Shown in pieces: positions 55,441 to 64,000 of a stretch of 64,000 nucleotides of DNA. Each line of letters starts with the position of its first letter. Within the stretch, counting starts at the first letter, position 1. Origin of the DNA: Kaistella gelatinilytica (lineage in GTDB: Bacteria; Bacteroidota; Bacteroidia; Flavobacteriales; Weeksellaceae); NCBI RefSeq assembly GCF_015679325.1, contig NZ_JADPVI010000001.1:806001-870000 (forward strand), written 5' to 3'. The position numbers and the translations under genes are program-made. Below the pieces are notes generated by a model. The model had not been told where the DNA came from, ran no database searches, and worked only from the letters and a program-made list of their open reading frames with translations.

Positions 55441-56517
55441 TTAATGATATTTCAAATTCATTTCCGGCGTGATCTGTAATAAAGTTTCGTAGATCAACTC
55501 AATTACGTTTGCCACATCTTTTTTTGCAACCATTTCTACGGTCGTATGCATATATCTTAAAGGAAGCGAAATTAAAGCCGACGGAACTCCACCGTTTGAA
55601 TGCGCAAATGCGTCGGTATCAGTTCCTGTTGCTCTGCTTGAAGCGGCTCTTTGATAAGGGATTTTTTTGTCTTTTGCAGTTTCTACAATCAACTCCCGGA
55701 TTTTGTGATGCACACTTGGCGCAAAATAAATGACAGGACCATCTCCACATTTCAGGTCGCCTTCTTTTTTCTTTTCAATCATTGGCGTGGTAGTATCGTG
55801 AGTAACATCTGTAATGATGGCGATATTTGGTTTGATCGTATCTGCAATCATGTCTGCACCGTACAAGCCAACTTCTTCCTGAACGGAATTAGTTATATAT
55901 AAACCAAAAGGAAGTTTCTTTTTGTTTTCTTTTAAAAGTCGCGCTACTTCGGCAATCATAAATCCACCAATTCTGTTATCCAGGGCCCGACAAACAAAAT
56001 ACCGATCGTTCAGCTCAAAAAATTCATCGGGATAGGTGATCATGGTTCCTACAAAGATCCCTAATTCTTCAACTTCTTTTTTCGTCACTGCACCACAGTC
56101 AATAAAAATATTTTCGAGCTTTGGCGTAGTTTCTTTCTCTTCTCCAATTCTTGTATGAATTGCTGGCCAGCCAAAAACTCCCTTCACAATTCCTTTTTCG
56201 CCATGAATGTTGACGATTTTTGAAGGAGCGATCATTTGATCAGAGCCACCGTTTCTGATGACGTAGATCAATCCATCATCAGTGATGTAATTCACATACC
56301 AGGAAATTTCATCTGCGTGGGCTTCGATAACAACTTTAAATTCTGCTTCCGGATTAATTATGCCATAACATGTTCCGTAATGGTCAAATTCAACTTTGTC
56401 AACATACGGTTTTATGTAATCCATCCAGACTTTTTGGCCGTTGTGTTCGTAACCTGTTGGAGATGCAGTATTTAGATATTCTTCTAAAAATAGTAGCGAT
56501 TTATTTTTAAATTTCAT
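55441..56517 (-). CDS. M42-family aminopeptidase (glutamyl/tetrahedral aminopeptidase type)
   Basis: 358 residues. The di-metal site motifs of M42 are visible: EAHADEISW (His), CRALDNRIGG (bridging Asp), and NSVQEEVGLYGA (catalytic Glu pair), with a late His in RYMHTTVEM. These enzymes form tetrahedral dodecamers and trim peptides in the cytosol. No signal peptide. Likely cotranscribed with rpe downstream but without functional link. Confidence 0.93.
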   Translation of the reverse strand: MKFKNKSLLFLEEYLNTASPTGYEHNGQKVWMDYIKPYVDKVEFDHYGTCYGIINPEAEFKVVIEAHADEISWYVNYITDDGLIYVIRNGGSDQMIAPSKIVNIHGEKGIVKGVFGWPAIHTRIGEEKETTPKLENIFIDCGAVTKKEVEELGIFVGTMITYPDEFFELNDRYFVCRALDNRIGGFMIAEVARLLKENKKKLPFGLYITNSVQEEVGLYGADMIADTIKPNIAIITDVTHDTTTPMIEKKKEGDLKCGDGPVIYFAPSVHHKIRELIVETAKDKKIPYQRAASSRATGTDTDAFAHSNGGVPSALISLPLRYMHTTVEMVAKKDVANVIELIYETLLQITPEMNLKYH

Positions 56518-56573
56518 GAGAAAGGGAATGAATTTTGTTAGTGTAAAACTTGATTTTATAGGAAGTAAAAGTA

Positions 56574-57281
56574 ATGAAATTTAACAAACTGATCTTAATA
56601 TTTCTTCTCTTTACTGCACTTTTCGCTCATGCACAGCAAGATTCAATTCTTATCGCAAAGCCAATTAGTCAGTATCCGCCGGAAATGTTAAAAACCGATG
56701 ATGTCGGAAACAAATACTACTACGACGAAGGCCAAAAAGCCAGGATCTACGAAATAAATGGCGAGAATGTGGTAGTAATGGATGAATTAATTTTATTCAA
56801 AAAACCTAAATTCAATAATCAACTCGACCAAAATTATTATTTTTTTCTCAACAAGAAATTGAATCGGGTTTATCCCCTTTTCATAACAGCTTTAGAGCAA
56901 TATCAAGATATTGAAAATGAATCTAAAGGTTTAGATAAAAGTGCGCAACGAAAATATGTCAATGCCCGCCAGAACGCATTAGCAGATCAATACGAAAAAC
57001 AATTGCGAGATCTTACCACGACCGAGGGACGCGTTTTTGCAAAATTAATGAATCGCGCCACCGGAAAAACCGTGTACGATATCATTAAAGAACTGCGTGG
57101 CGGCTGGAGTGCATTTTGGTGGAATGTAAAGGGAAATATTGCAGATGTAGATATCAAAGAACCATTTGATCCACATAAAAACCGGACCGATGAATTTGTG
57201 GAAGCTCTTCTTCAAAGCAATTGGAACGCCGGTTACTTTCAACCTTATCCAGGTTACCAGAATTTTAAAATCAAAAAATAA
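56574..57281 (+). CDS. Exported DUF4294-type protein
   Basis: 235 residues: signal peptide (MKFNKLILIFLLFTALFAHAQ) and a domain matching what I remember of DUF4294, a Bacteroidota-restricted family. The YPLFITALEQYQDIENE segment and the RDLTTTEGRVFAKLMNRATG / ELRGGWSAFWWN block are its hallmarks. Function unknown. It ends 3 bp before an S1/P1 nuclease gene, so the two exported proteins form an operon. Confidence 0.82.
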   Translation: MKFNKLILIFLLFTALFAHAQQDSILIAKPISQYPPEMLKTDDVGNKYYYDEGQKARIYEINGENVVVMDELILFKKPKFNNQLDQNYYFFLNKKLNRVYPLFITALEQYQDIENESKGLDKSAQRKYVNARQNALADQYEKQLRDLTTTEGRVFAKLMNRATGKTVYDIIKELRGGWSAFWWNVKGNIADVDIKEPFDPHKNRTDEFVEALLQSNWNAGYFQPYPGYQNFKIKK

Positions 57282-57284
57282 TTA

Positions 57285-58076
57285 ATGAAAACAATTTTAA
57301 AGAACTCAATTTTGGTTTTAGCCATTTTGAGTTTCAACTTCGCCTATTCTTGGGGAACAACTGGTCACAGAGTGATTGCAGAAATCGCTCAAAATCACCT
57401 TTCAGGCAAAGCAAAGAGACATTTGAAAAAAATAATTGGTGACGAAAAATTAGCATATTGGGCAAACTGGCCAGATTTCATTAAAGCAGATACTACCGGA
57501 GTTTGGAAGCAAACTGAACAATGGCATTATATTAATGCTGATCCGCAACCGAATATTCAATCATTTACTCAAAGTTTAGATGCACAGAAAGCTCCTAACA
57601 TTTATACGCAAATAAAAATTCTTTCTGATCAGATTAAGGATAAAAATACTTCTGTTAAAGACAAAGAAATTGCCCTTCGATTTCTCATTCATTTAATGGG
57701 AGATGCCGCTCAACCGCTTCATATTGGCAGAGCAGAAGATTTGGGTGGAAATAAAATTAAACTTAAATTTTTTGGTGATAACACTAATTTACATTCTTTG
57801 TGGGACACCAAATTAGTGGATTCGCAGAAATACAGTTATACAGAATTTGCAAATGTTTTAGATGTAAAATCGAAAGAAGAAGTAAAACAGATCCAGGAAG
57901 GGACTCTCGCAGACTGGTTGTACGACAGTCAAAAACAAGCAAACAGGATTTATTCTAATTCTGTTGCCGATTCATCTTATTCTTACGACTACAATTATAA
58001 ATTTGAATCTTTACTAGAACGCCAGTTGTTATATGGCGGTCTTCGTCTGGCTAAAGTGTTAAACGAGATCTTATAA
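57285..58076 (+). CDS. Exported S1/P1-family nuclease
   Basis: 263 residues. After the signal peptide the mature enzyme should start at the Trp in SWGTTGHRV, whose amino group binds zinc in this family. Other zinc ligands are in WPDFIKAD, EQWHYIN, LIHLMGDAAQPLHIG and LHSLWDTKLV. It degrades single-stranded nucleic acids, perhaps for phosphate scavenging. Its end overlaps the convergent NUDIX gene by 6 bp. Confidence 0.94.
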   Translation: MKTILKNSILVLAILSFNFAYSWGTTGHRVIAEIAQNHLSGKAKRHLKKIIGDEKLAYWANWPDFIKADTTGVWKQTEQWHYINADPQPNIQSFTQSLDAQKAPNIYTQIKILSDQIKDKNTSVKDKEIALRFLIHLMGDAAQPLHIGRAEDLGGNKIKLKFFGDNTNLHSLWDTKLVDSQKYSYTEFANVLDVKSKEEVKQIQEGTLADWLYDSQKQANRIYSNSVADSSYSYDYNYKFESLLERQLLYGGLRLAKVLNEIL

Positions 58077-58487
58077 AAATTTCTTTTTAAGCAGATCAAA
58101 AACAATTTTGTCAACAGGCAATGGGAATGGATTTTCTTCGGTATCGAGGGAGATCCATTCTATTTTTTCGATACAGGAGTCGCGAATGATCAAGTCTTCT
58201 TCATCAACGATTTCTGCCAGATAATAAATAGTCAGCAACTGCTCATTATCCCGAAATTTTGAAACTAAAAAATCTTCCTGCGTATAAAAATGCTGCAGAT
58301 TTTTAATTTTTAAATTCAATTCTTCTTCAAATTCACGGTGAAGACATTCCACGATACTTTCCCCAAATTCTAATCCGCCACCCGGAAATTTTAGCAAATG
58401 ATCACCTACATATTCCTCGTGAAGAGACAGAATTTTCTTGTCTTTTAGGACAGTTGCGTAAACTCTGACATTTATTTTATCAATCAT
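58071..58487 (-). CDS. NUDIX hydrolase
   Basis: 138 residues with a full Nudix box (GGGLEFGESIVECLHREFEEEL), so Mg-dependent hydrolysis of a nucleoside-diphosphate-linked compound is expected; the exact substrate cannot be told. Normal single-domain length. Convergent with, and overlapping by 6 bp, the S1/P1 nuclease gene. Confidence 0.93.
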   Translation of the reverse strand: MIDKINVRVYATVLKDKKILSLHEEYVGDHLLKFPGGGLEFGESIVECLHREFEEELNLKIKNLQHFYTQEDFLVSKFRDNEQLLTIYYLAEIVDEEDLIIRDSCIEKIEWISLDTEENPFPLPVDKIVFDLLKKKFL

Positions 58488-58544
58488 ATTTAATAATATT
58501 TTGAGAACGTATTTCCAAATTTAGTAATTTTTTGTATTCTTTAC

Positions 58545-59231
58545 TTAGTTCTCAGAACCCATTTTCACAGCATTAATCATCTCTCTTTTTCCCGGAGGTC
58601 CAGCTTTTTTCTCTACTTTAAAATGAAGTTCCTTCAAAATCCTGCGCACACTTCCCTTAGAGGAGTACGTCGTAAGTAATCCGTCAATTTCCATTTTATT
58701 TGAAACCATCCGAAATATTTTTTCTTCCCACAAATCTGGCTGAACTCTTGCCCCGAAACAATCATAATAAACAAGATTAATTTTTGGAAGGGTTAAATTT
58801 TCGATGTCAAAAAAATCGCAATGAAATTTAGTAAAGAAAAAATTAGGTAAAATTTCTATTCGTTGATTCCATTCACAAGTATGCAAAACATCGTATATTT
58901 TTTTGATGTCCGGATCGTCAAAAAATGATCCGTAATCCAATTCTTTCACTTCGTTTGCGTTTACGGGATATTTTTCGATGGTGAAATAATTAATAACATG
59001 ATTTTTATCATTTTTCAAAAAATCATTAATTGTAACCAAAACATTTAAACCTGTACCAAAACCGAGTTCTAAAATGTTAATTTCATAATTATATACCAAA
59101 TTTAATCCGTTTTTAATAAAGACATGATTGGCTTCCTGTAAAGCACCGTGATGCGAATGATAGTTTTCATTTAAATCATTTATATACAATGTCTTACTGC
59201 CATCTTCGGTAGTTCTGATCTCTCTTTCCAT
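58545..59231 (-). CDS. mnmD: tRNA 5-methylaminomethyl-2-thiouridine methyltransferase MnmD
   Basis: 228 residues from the ATG at 59231. It is the methyltransferase half of MnmC without the FAD oxidase half, i.e. the stand-alone MnmD type. Motifs: SAM-binding ILELGFGTGLNVL, the core YDCFGARVQPDLWEE, LTTYSSKGSVRR and the ending GPPGKREM. It completes mnm5s2U34 in tRNA anticodons. No mnmC2-like gene is nearby. Confidence 0.93.
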   Translation of the reverse strand: MEREIRTTEDGSKTLYINDLNENYHSHHGALQEANHVFIKNGLNLVYNYEINILELGFGTGLNVLVTINDFLKNDKNHVINYFTIEKYPVNANEVKELDYGSFFDDPDIKKIYDVLHTCEWNQRIEILPNFFFTKFHCDFFDIENLTLPKINLVYYDCFGARVQPDLWEEKIFRMVSNKMEIDGLLTTYSSKGSVRRILKELHFKVEKKAGPPGKREMINAVKMGSEN

Positions 59232-59260
59232 CTTAAATTTTTCCAAAATTAATTTAAAAT

Positions 59261-59290
59261 TTTGATATTTGAAAAATTATATTAAATTTG
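59261..59290 (+). promoter_or_regulatory. Promoter of ilvE
   Basis: TTTG (59261-59264), 18 bp, TAAATTTG (59283-59290): both Bacteroidota elements at standard spacing, 25 bp before the ilvE ATG. Confidence 0.65.
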
Positions 59291-59315
59291 TAGAACATCA
59301 AAAATAATTTTTAAT

Positions 59316-60389
59316 ATGATAATTCAAAAATCTACCAATCCAAGAATTTCAAGCTTTGATCCTGAAAATTTTTCTTTTGGAAATACGTTTATCGATCACA
59401 TGATTATCTGCGAATTTGAAGACGGAAAATGGGGCGATGTTAAATTGGTTCCATATGGTCAACTTCCGTTTTCTCCTGCTATGATGGGCGTAAATTACGG
59501 TCAAGCCTGTTTTGAAGGAATGAAAGCATATAAAGATAAAGACGGAAAAGTCTTTCTCTTCCGTCCGGAAAAGAATTTTGCGAGAATTAATAAGTCGGCT
59601 GCACGTTTGGCAATGCCGGAAGTTACTGAAGAAATGTTTTTGGAAGGTTTGAAGGCGCTTGTCGATATGGACAGAAACTGGATTCCTCAGGGAGAAGGAA
59701 TGTCTTTATACATTCGTCCACTGATTTTTGCTACGGAAGAAGCTTTGAAAGCGAGAATTGCAAATAAATATATGTTTGCGATCGTTGCAACTCCTGCAAA
59801 AAGTTATTACACCGAACCTGTTTCAGTAAAAATATCAGATTTCTATTCCAGAGCAGCAAATGGTGGAGTAGGTTCTGCAAAAGCAGCCGGGAATTATGCA
59901 GCTTCATTTTATCCTACGAAATTAGCGATGGAAGAAGGCTACGACCAGATCATCTGGACTGATGATTCTACCCACGAATATTTTGAAGAAAGTGGAACAA
60001 TGAATGTTTTTGTGAGAATCAATGATACGATTTATACGCCACCAACTTCAGAAAAAATTCTCGACGGTATTACGAGAGACAGTTTTATTGCATTAGCAAA
60101 TAAGAGAGGAATTGAAATGAAAATTGAACCTATTTCTGTAAAAAATGTTGTTGAAGCTCAAAAGAACGGAACTTTGAAAGAAGTTTGGGGAGTTGGGACA
60201 GCTGTTGTAACGACCGTTTTCGAGGCATTAGGTTATAAAGGAGAAAAATTAATGCTTCCGAGATTATCATTAGAAGAAAGTTTCGCATTAACGCTTCAAA
60301 AAGATTTGGTAGATATTCAAACCAATAAAGCGGAAGATCCTTTCGACTGGAGGGTTTTGGTAGAAAAAAATGTTTTAGAAACTGTTTAA
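59316..60389 (+). CDS. ilvE: Branched-chain amino acid aminotransferase
   Basis: 357 residues, class IV PLP enzyme interconverting Leu/Ile/Val and their 2-oxo acids. PLP Lys189 lies in VGSAKAAGNYAAS; FEGMKAYKDKDG, RPEKNFARIN and EESGTMNVFV are characteristic. The length is of the longer (type II) BCAT. Its 2-oxo acid products are the substrates of the fused E1 dehydrogenase at 8.8-10.9 kb. Confidence 0.96.
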   Translation: MIIQKSTNPRISSFDPENFSFGNTFIDHMIICEFEDGKWGDVKLVPYGQLPFSPAMMGVNYGQACFEGMKAYKDKDGKVFLFRPEKNFARINKSAARLAMPEVTEEMFLEGLKALVDMDRNWIPQGEGMSLYIRPLIFATEEALKARIANKYMFAIVATPAKSYYTEPVSVKISDFYSRAANGGVGSAKAAGNYAASFYPTKLAMEEGYDQIIWTDDSTHEYFEESGTMNVFVRINDTIYTPPTSEKILDGITRDSFIALANKRGIEMKIEPISVKNVVEAQKNGTLKEVWGVGTAVVTTVFEALGYKGEKLMLPRLSLEESFALTLQKDLVDIQTNKAEDPFDWRVLVEKNVLETV

Positions 60390-60410
60390 TTTCGATCTAA
60401 ATTAATATAA

Positions 60411-60440
60411 AAAACCGGAAAAAATTTTTATCCGGTTTTT
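60411..60440 (+). terminator. Rho-independent terminator of ilvE
   Basis: AAAACCGGA (60411-60419) pairs with TCCGGTTTT (60432-60440); T-rich tract follows. Confidence 0.88.
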
Positions 60441-60486
60441 TCGTTTTATAATGTGGTGCGAATTTCTTATTTTCGCAAAAGTTTTT

Positions 60487-60996
60487 ATGCAAAAAATAAT
60501 TATAATTTCCTCGCTGTTTCTAATGGGTTGTGCACAGAATACCCAAACTCATCCTCCTGTAGGCGGATTTTTGAGCGAAAAAGATATGAATACTTCCAGG
60601 AACAGAGCGAAAAATTTGAATGTTACCGAAAGAATACAAATTCAGGACTGGATCAGAAATCAAGACCAGAAATTTTATCCAATGAGTTTGAATTATTGGG
60701 TAAACATTGATGAGTTGCAGAAGAATCCCAGAAAAAATGATGGTGATGTCATTTCCTACAGATACGATATCTTTGATTTCGATCACGTGAAACTTCTTGA
60801 TACCTCCAAAGAAAGAATCAATGTTCATTTTGGACATTTTGAAGAGTTAAAGGCAGTCGAAGATGCATTGAGGTATTTACAAAAAAATCAGGAGGCAACG
60901 CTTTTGGTACCGTCAGTTTTAGCTTTTGGGACCTATGGAGACAATGAGAAAATCGCAAATGATATGCCCTTGATCATCAAAATAAAAGTACTATAA
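60487..60996 (+). CDS. gldI: GldI-like FKBP-type peptidyl-prolyl isomerase lipoprotein
   Basis: 169 residues from the ATG at 60487 ([15 protein letters not shown], lipidated Cys at 15); an earlier start would precede the signal with non-hydrophobic residues. The body matches the GldI pattern: [21 protein letters not shown], a [12 protein letters not shown] strand pair and the FKBP-like ending [20 protein letters not shown]. GldI is needed for gliding/T9SS function in Flavobacterium by helping periplasmic folding. It is followed 11 bp later by another isomerase gene. Confidence 0.82.
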   Translation: MQKIIIISSLFLMGCAQNTQTHPPVGGFLSEKDMNTSRNRAKNLNVTERIQIQDWIRNQDQKFYPMSLNYWVNIDELQKNPRKNDGDVISYRYDIFDFDHVKLLDTSKERINVHFGHFEELKAVEDALRYLQKNQEATLLVPSVLAFGTYGDNEKIANDMPLIIKIKVL

Positions 60997-61007
60997 ATCT
61001 TATATTA

Positions 61008-62132
61008 ATGTTAAAGAAAAATTTTTTAATCGCAGTAGCGGCACTTTCGCTAACTAGTTGCACCTCAATTTATAAAAAAATGAACGTAGACAAAGAAACT
61101 TACGAAGGTCTGAAAGAAGGTCTTTATGGCAATTTCCAAACTTCAAAAGGAAATATGATCGTTAAATTCGAAGACAAAGATGCTCCCGTTACAGTTGCCA
61201 ATTTTGTTGGTTTGGCTGAAGGGAAAATCGATAACAAAGCAAAAGCTAAAGGAGTTCCTTTTTACGACGGAACTATTTTCCACAGAGTGATAAAGGATTT
61301 TATGATTCAGGGAGGTGATCCTCAAGGAACGGGAATGGGTGATCCAGGTTATAAATTTGACGACGAGAAAAATAATTTGCAGCACACTGGGAAAGGAATT
61401 CTTTCTATGGCCAATTCTGGTCCTAATACCAACGGTTCTCAGTTCTTCATTACTGAAGTTGCGACGCCTTGGTTAGATGGAAAACACACTATTTTTGGTA
61501 AAGTAGTCAACGGTTTAGACATTGTTGATGTCATTGCAAATGTTGAAAAAGGACCACAGGATAAACCTAAAACCAATGTTGTTTTAGAAAAAGTGTCGAT
61601 CTTCTCTAAAGGTGACCAGTACAAAGGTTACGATGCAGCAAAAATTTTCACTGAAGGAAAATCTAAAATTGCAGAAGATAATAAAGCCATGATGGCAAAG
61701 ATCGAAGCCGATAAAAAGAAAAAAGAAGAAGAATTTGCAGCCAATCAGCAAAGGCTTGTTGATGATTTGAAAGCTACAATGCAATCAACTCCATCAGGAT
61801 TATTTTATAAGATTACCAAAAAAACAGACGGCGTTGTTCCACAAAAAGGCGACGAAGTTTCTGTACATTATGCTGGTAAATTAGTTGATGGGACTGAATT
61901 TGATTCTTCATTCAAAAGAAATCAACCGATCGATATTCCAATCGGAGTTGGTCAGGTAATTAAAGGTTGGGACGAAGGAATATTATTATTGAAAGAAGGC
62001 GAAACTGCAACTTTGCTTATTCCGTCTGAATTAGGATATGGCGCAAATGGAGCAGGAGGAGTAATTCCACCAAACGCATGGTTAATTTTTGATGTTGAAC
62101 TTGTAAAAGTAAAAAGCAATCTGTCAAAATAA
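61008..62132 (+). CDS. Lipoprotein peptidyl-prolyl isomerase: cyclophilin-FKBP fusion
   Basis: 374 residues with a lipoprotein signal (lipidated Cys18, SLTSCTS). A cyclophilin domain (~40-205: [38 protein letters not shown]) is joined by a charged coiled-coil linker (~210-260) to an FKBP domain (~265-370: [49 protein letters not shown]). Both active sites look intact. It is cotranscribed with the GldI-like gene, giving two periplasm-facing foldases, probably for T9SS and outer-membrane cargo. Confidence 0.94.
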   Translation: MLKKNFLIAVAALSLTSCTSIYKKMNVDKETYEGLKEGLYGNFQTSKGNMIVKFEDKDAPVTVANFVGLAEGKIDNKAKAKGVPFYDGTIFHRVIKDFMIQGGDPQGTGMGDPGYKFDDEKNNLQHTGKGILSMANSGPNTNGSQFFITEVATPWLDGKHTIFGKVVNGLDIVDVIANVEKGPQDKPKTNVVLEKVSIFSKGDQYKGYDAAKIFTEGKSKIAEDNKAMMAKIEADKKKKEEEFAANQQRLVDDLKATMQSTPSGLFYKITKKTDGVVPQKGDEVSVHYAGKLVDGTEFDSSFKRNQPIDIPIGVGQVIKGWDEGILLLKEGETATLLIPSELGYGANGAGGVIPPNAWLIFDVELVKVKSNLSK

Positions 62133-62179
62133 TTGATATCATATGGTGTAAAAATCACCATTTATTTTAAATAAATACA

Positions 62180-62206
62180 AACAACACTTCTTATTGAAGT
62201 GTTGTT
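62180..62206 (+). terminator. Rho-independent terminator after the cyclophilin-FKBP gene
   Basis: A perfect 11-bp stem (62180-62190 with 62196-62206), loop TTATT, followed by TTATTTT. Confidence 0.92.
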
Positions 62207-62273
62207 TTATTTTAGGCGTAACATTTAATTTTAAAAAAATAACCTTTTATTTAAAAATAGGGTGATTTCACGG

Positions 62274-62304
62274 TTGATCGTGATAGAATTAACTTCTATA
62301 TTTG
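62274..62304 (+). promoter_or_regulatory. Promoter in the 62.1-62.5 kb spacer
   Basis: TTG (62274-62276), 20 bp, TATATTTG (62297-62304), both matching the Bacteroidota consensus, yet no coding frame follows on plus. Confidence 0.6.
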
Positions 62305-62320
62305 AGCATCGAAAAGAATC

Positions 62321-62414
62321 AAACAAAACACAAATGATGGAAACTTTTCAATGATGATCTGTTCGACAGAGCAGGGATTCGAAAGAAACTCTAAACAAAC
62401 AAAACACAAATGAT
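62321..62414 (+). repeat. Direct repeat pair, 18 bp, 76 bp apart
   Basis: AAACAAAACACAAATGAT at 62321-62338 and at 62397-62414, identical; each is followed by GTTCGACA at slightly different distance. Confidence 0.85.
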
Positions 62415-62427
62415 TGGGGAGTTCGAC

Positions 62428-62458
62428 AAAGATGCATTTTTTAAATGCATCTTTTTTT
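62428..62458. terminator. Terminator of the candidate small RNA and of the ion-channel gene
   Basis: A perfect 12-bp stem (62428-62439 with 62443-62454) and a T run on plus. It touches the stop codon of the K+ channel gene on minus, so it may serve both directions. Confidence 0.88.
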
Positions 62459-63285
62459 TATTTTAATTTTTCCGCGCAAATTTTGCAAAATCTGGCATCG
62501 TCATCATTATCACTATTACCGCATCTCGGGCAACTTTTATACAAATCCTGACGCTTATTTCGCATCTCTGCCGTTACAATTCCGGTCGGAACTGCAATAA
62601 TAGAATAACCTGCAAGCATCAAAAGAACCGAAAGAAATTTTCCCAGCGGAGTACCGGGGGAAACATCACCGTAGCCAACCGTCGTCACGGTGACAACTGC
62701 CCAGTAAATACTTTGTGGGATACTTTCAAATCCTTCCCGATGTCCTTCTACCATAAACATGAGCGAACCAACGATTACGGAAAAAATCATCAGGAACATC
62801 AAGAAAATATAGATTTTACGGGAACTGTTTTTTAAAGCAGTTACAATAAATTTACCGTCATTCATAAAATCCAGTAAATTGAATATTCTGAAAACTCTCA
62901 GCATTCTCAACATTCTGAGAATCAAAAAATACTTGGTAATTGGGATGAATAAACTTAGATAAAAGGGCAGTATGGCTAAGAAGTCGATGACTCCAAAAAA
63001 ACTAAAAATATAGGCTTTCTTATTACGGAGCGTGACAATTCTTAAAATATATTCTATTGTAAAAATGACCGTAATAAAAATTTCTATCACAATAAAGATA
63101 TGATGAAGTTTCGCATCATAAACACTTACACTTTCCATCATTACGATGAAAGTACTTAGCAAAATAAGAAAAAGGAGAATAAGGTCAAATGCTTTACCAG
63201 GTTTTGTATCTGCCTTAAAGATAACCCTGAAAACCAGTCGTTTCCATTTTGTCCTCTCCGGTAAAAAATCGTGTTCTCTTTCCAT
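62458..63285 (-). CDS. Voltage-gated potassium channel-like protein with C-terminal zinc ribbon
   Basis: 275 residues from the ATG at 63285 (a TTG at 63294 adds three residues). Six membrane segments; the fourth has Arg at every third position (LILRMLRMLRVFRIF), as a voltage sensor; the pore has the K+ selectivity filter TVGYGD (~202-207). After the last helix comes a short cytosolic tail with a rubredoxin-like CPRCG...CKIC zinc ribbon, which could bind metal or act in assembly. Ion transporter of the Kch/KvAP type. Confidence 0.93.
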   Translation of the reverse strand: MEREHDFLPERTKWKRLVFRVIFKADTKPGKAFDLILLFLILLSTFIVMMESVSVYDAKLHHIFIVIEIFITVIFTIEYILRIVTLRNKKAYIFSFFGVIDFLAILPFYLSLFIPITKYFLILRMLRMLRVFRIFNLLDFMNDGKFIVTALKNSSRKIYIFLMFLMIFSVIVGSLMFMVEGHREGFESIPQSIYWAVVTVTTVGYGDVSPGTPLGKFLSVLLMLAGYSIIAVPTGIVTAEMRNKRQDLYKSCPRCGNSDNDDDARFCKICAEKLK

Positions 63286-63344
63286 ATTTAGCAAAAAATT
63301 AAATTTAAAGAAATTATCCTTAATTTCGCTACAAACTTAAGAAA

Positions 63345-64000
63345 ATGACTATTAATAAAGCAATTTTTGAAATTCAAAAGCGAATTCCTTTAAAACAGGC
63401 AGAAGATTTCGATAATGTTGGACTTTTGTGCGGAAATCCTGATCGGGAATTAACTGGGATTCTAATTTGTCATGATGCGCTGGAAAATGTGGTAAACGAA
63501 GCGATTGAAAAACATTTAAATTTAATAATTACTTTTCATCCGATTATTTTTTCAGGATTAAAGTCGTTGACTGGAAATAATTACGTAGAGCGATCAGTAT
63601 TGAAAGCCATCGAAAACCAAATTGCAATTTATGCGATTCATACTGCTTTTGACAATCATTACTTCGGAGTGAATTATGGCATTTGCGAAAAGTTAGGTTT
63701 AAAAAATCAACAAATTTTGATGCCTAAATCGAATAATTTAAAAAGTCTGGAAGTTTATGTTCCCACTGAATATTCAGAAAAAGTGAAAGAAGCTTTATAT
63801 GCAGCTGGTGCGGGAAATATTGGTTTTTATGATGAATGCAGTTTTACAGTTTCAGGAAATGGAACTTTCAGACCAAATGAGGGTTCAAATCCTTTTTCAG
63901 GCCAGCAAGACACTCGAGAAAACGCAGACGAGCAAATGATTTCAGTCATATTTGAATCGTACAAACAAAATCAAATACTTGCCGCAATGAAAACTTCGCA
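63345..64000 (+). CDS. Nif3-like dinuclear metal-centre protein (YqfO type), 3' end cut by window
   Basis: 218 codons from the ATG at 63345 to the window edge. The family pattern is clear: DFDNVGLLCGNP, ILICHDALENVVNEAIEKHLNLIITFHPIIFSGLKSL, IAIYAIHTAFDNHYFGVN, and the start of the inserted PII-like domain (LEVYVPTEYSEKVKEAL, GAGNIGFYDECSF). The usual HHP metal motif is FHP here. The function of this widespread family is not settled; in flavobacteria it is often annotated as GTP cyclohydrolase I-type NIF3. Confidence 0.92.
   Translation, partial: MTINKAIFEIQKRIPLKQAEDFDNVGLLCGNPDRELTGILICHDALENVVNEAIEKHLNLIITFHPIIFSGLKSLTGNNYVERSVLKAIENQIAIYAIHTAFDNHYFGVNYGICEKLGLKNQQILMPKSNNLKSLEVYVPTEYSEKVKEALYAAGAGNIGFYDECSFTVSGNGTFRPNEGSNPFSGQQDTRENADEQMISVIFESYKQNQILAAMKTS

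Larger units (their letters stand above)
62310..62458 (+). ncRNA. Candidate small RNA with an internal duplicated segment
   Basis: A stretch of about 150 nt bounded by a consensus promoter (62274-62304) and a terminator (62428-62458). It holds no credible open frame. An 18-nt unit AAACAAAACACAAATGAT occurs at 62321-62338 and again at 62397-62414; after each copy comes a GTTCGACA (62351-62358; 62421-62428). Family not recognised. It could also be a long leader, but the next gene is on the opposite strand, so a free RNA is more likely. Confidence 0.55.

Overview
The window looks like chromosomal DNA of a flavobacterium, most likely of the Chryseobacterium/Kaistella group (Weeksellaceae). Pointers are AT-rich DNA, sparse Shine-Dalgarno sites, Bacteroidota-type -7 boxes (TAnnTTTG), C-terminal type IX secretion (T9SS) sorting domains ending in KK, a fused E1 alpha/beta dehydrogenase, an exonuclease-DnaE fusion, cyanophycin genes and a GldI-like lipoprotein. 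The genus is inferred from memory of protein families; no database search was possible. No rRNA, tRNA, CRISPR array, insertion sequence or integrase was seen.

Layout. 0-12.3 kb: peptidases (M17, secreted M4), NAD+ DNA ligase, a Ca2+/H+ antiporter, an intergenic repeat element, a fused 2-oxoacid dehydrogenase E1, and a secreted tail-collar protein paired with a T9SS protein. 12.7-19.4 kb: a 1552-residue DnaE with its own proofreading exonuclease and an apparently decayed PHP domain, then a large T9SS/FN3 pseudogene with three frameshifts and a premature stop. 19.7-21.3 kb: an arsenic locus (ArsR, ArsM) beside a Cys/His/Met-rich exported protein. 21.4-26.2 kb: a TetR-controlled tripartite drug-efflux operon with a perfect palindromic operator candidate.

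26.2-32.3 kb is the most unusual part: a tightly packed minus-strand operon of caspase-like protease, cytosolic subtilisin, membrane-anchored lipoprotein, patatin-like lipase with a membrane hairpin, and a membrane-bound receiver-like protein. The mix (two proteases, a lipase, membrane sensors) resembles prokaryotic immunity or programmed-death modules, but I cannot match it to a named system. Facing it at 32.8-37.1 kb is a signalling cassette: membrane histidine kinase, receiver, receiver-adenylate cyclase, then an HD-domain/YitT membrane fusion.

37-49.6 kb: a small degraded gene, AhpD-like and hydrolase genes, RlmF, CorA, FabH, PPDK, and a nitrogen-storage locus with cyanophycin synthetase, cyanophycinase and an isoaspartyl peptidase. 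49.9-64 kb: housekeeping genes including dnaX with an A11 slippage site joining the gamma-like and tau-like frames, DAHP synthase-chorismate mutase, RsgA, Ndk, Rpe, an M42 peptidase, S1/P1 nuclease, MnmD, IlvE, two peptidyl-prolyl isomerase lipoproteins, a candidate small RNA with an internal 18-bp repeat, a K+ channel and a partial Nif3-like gene.
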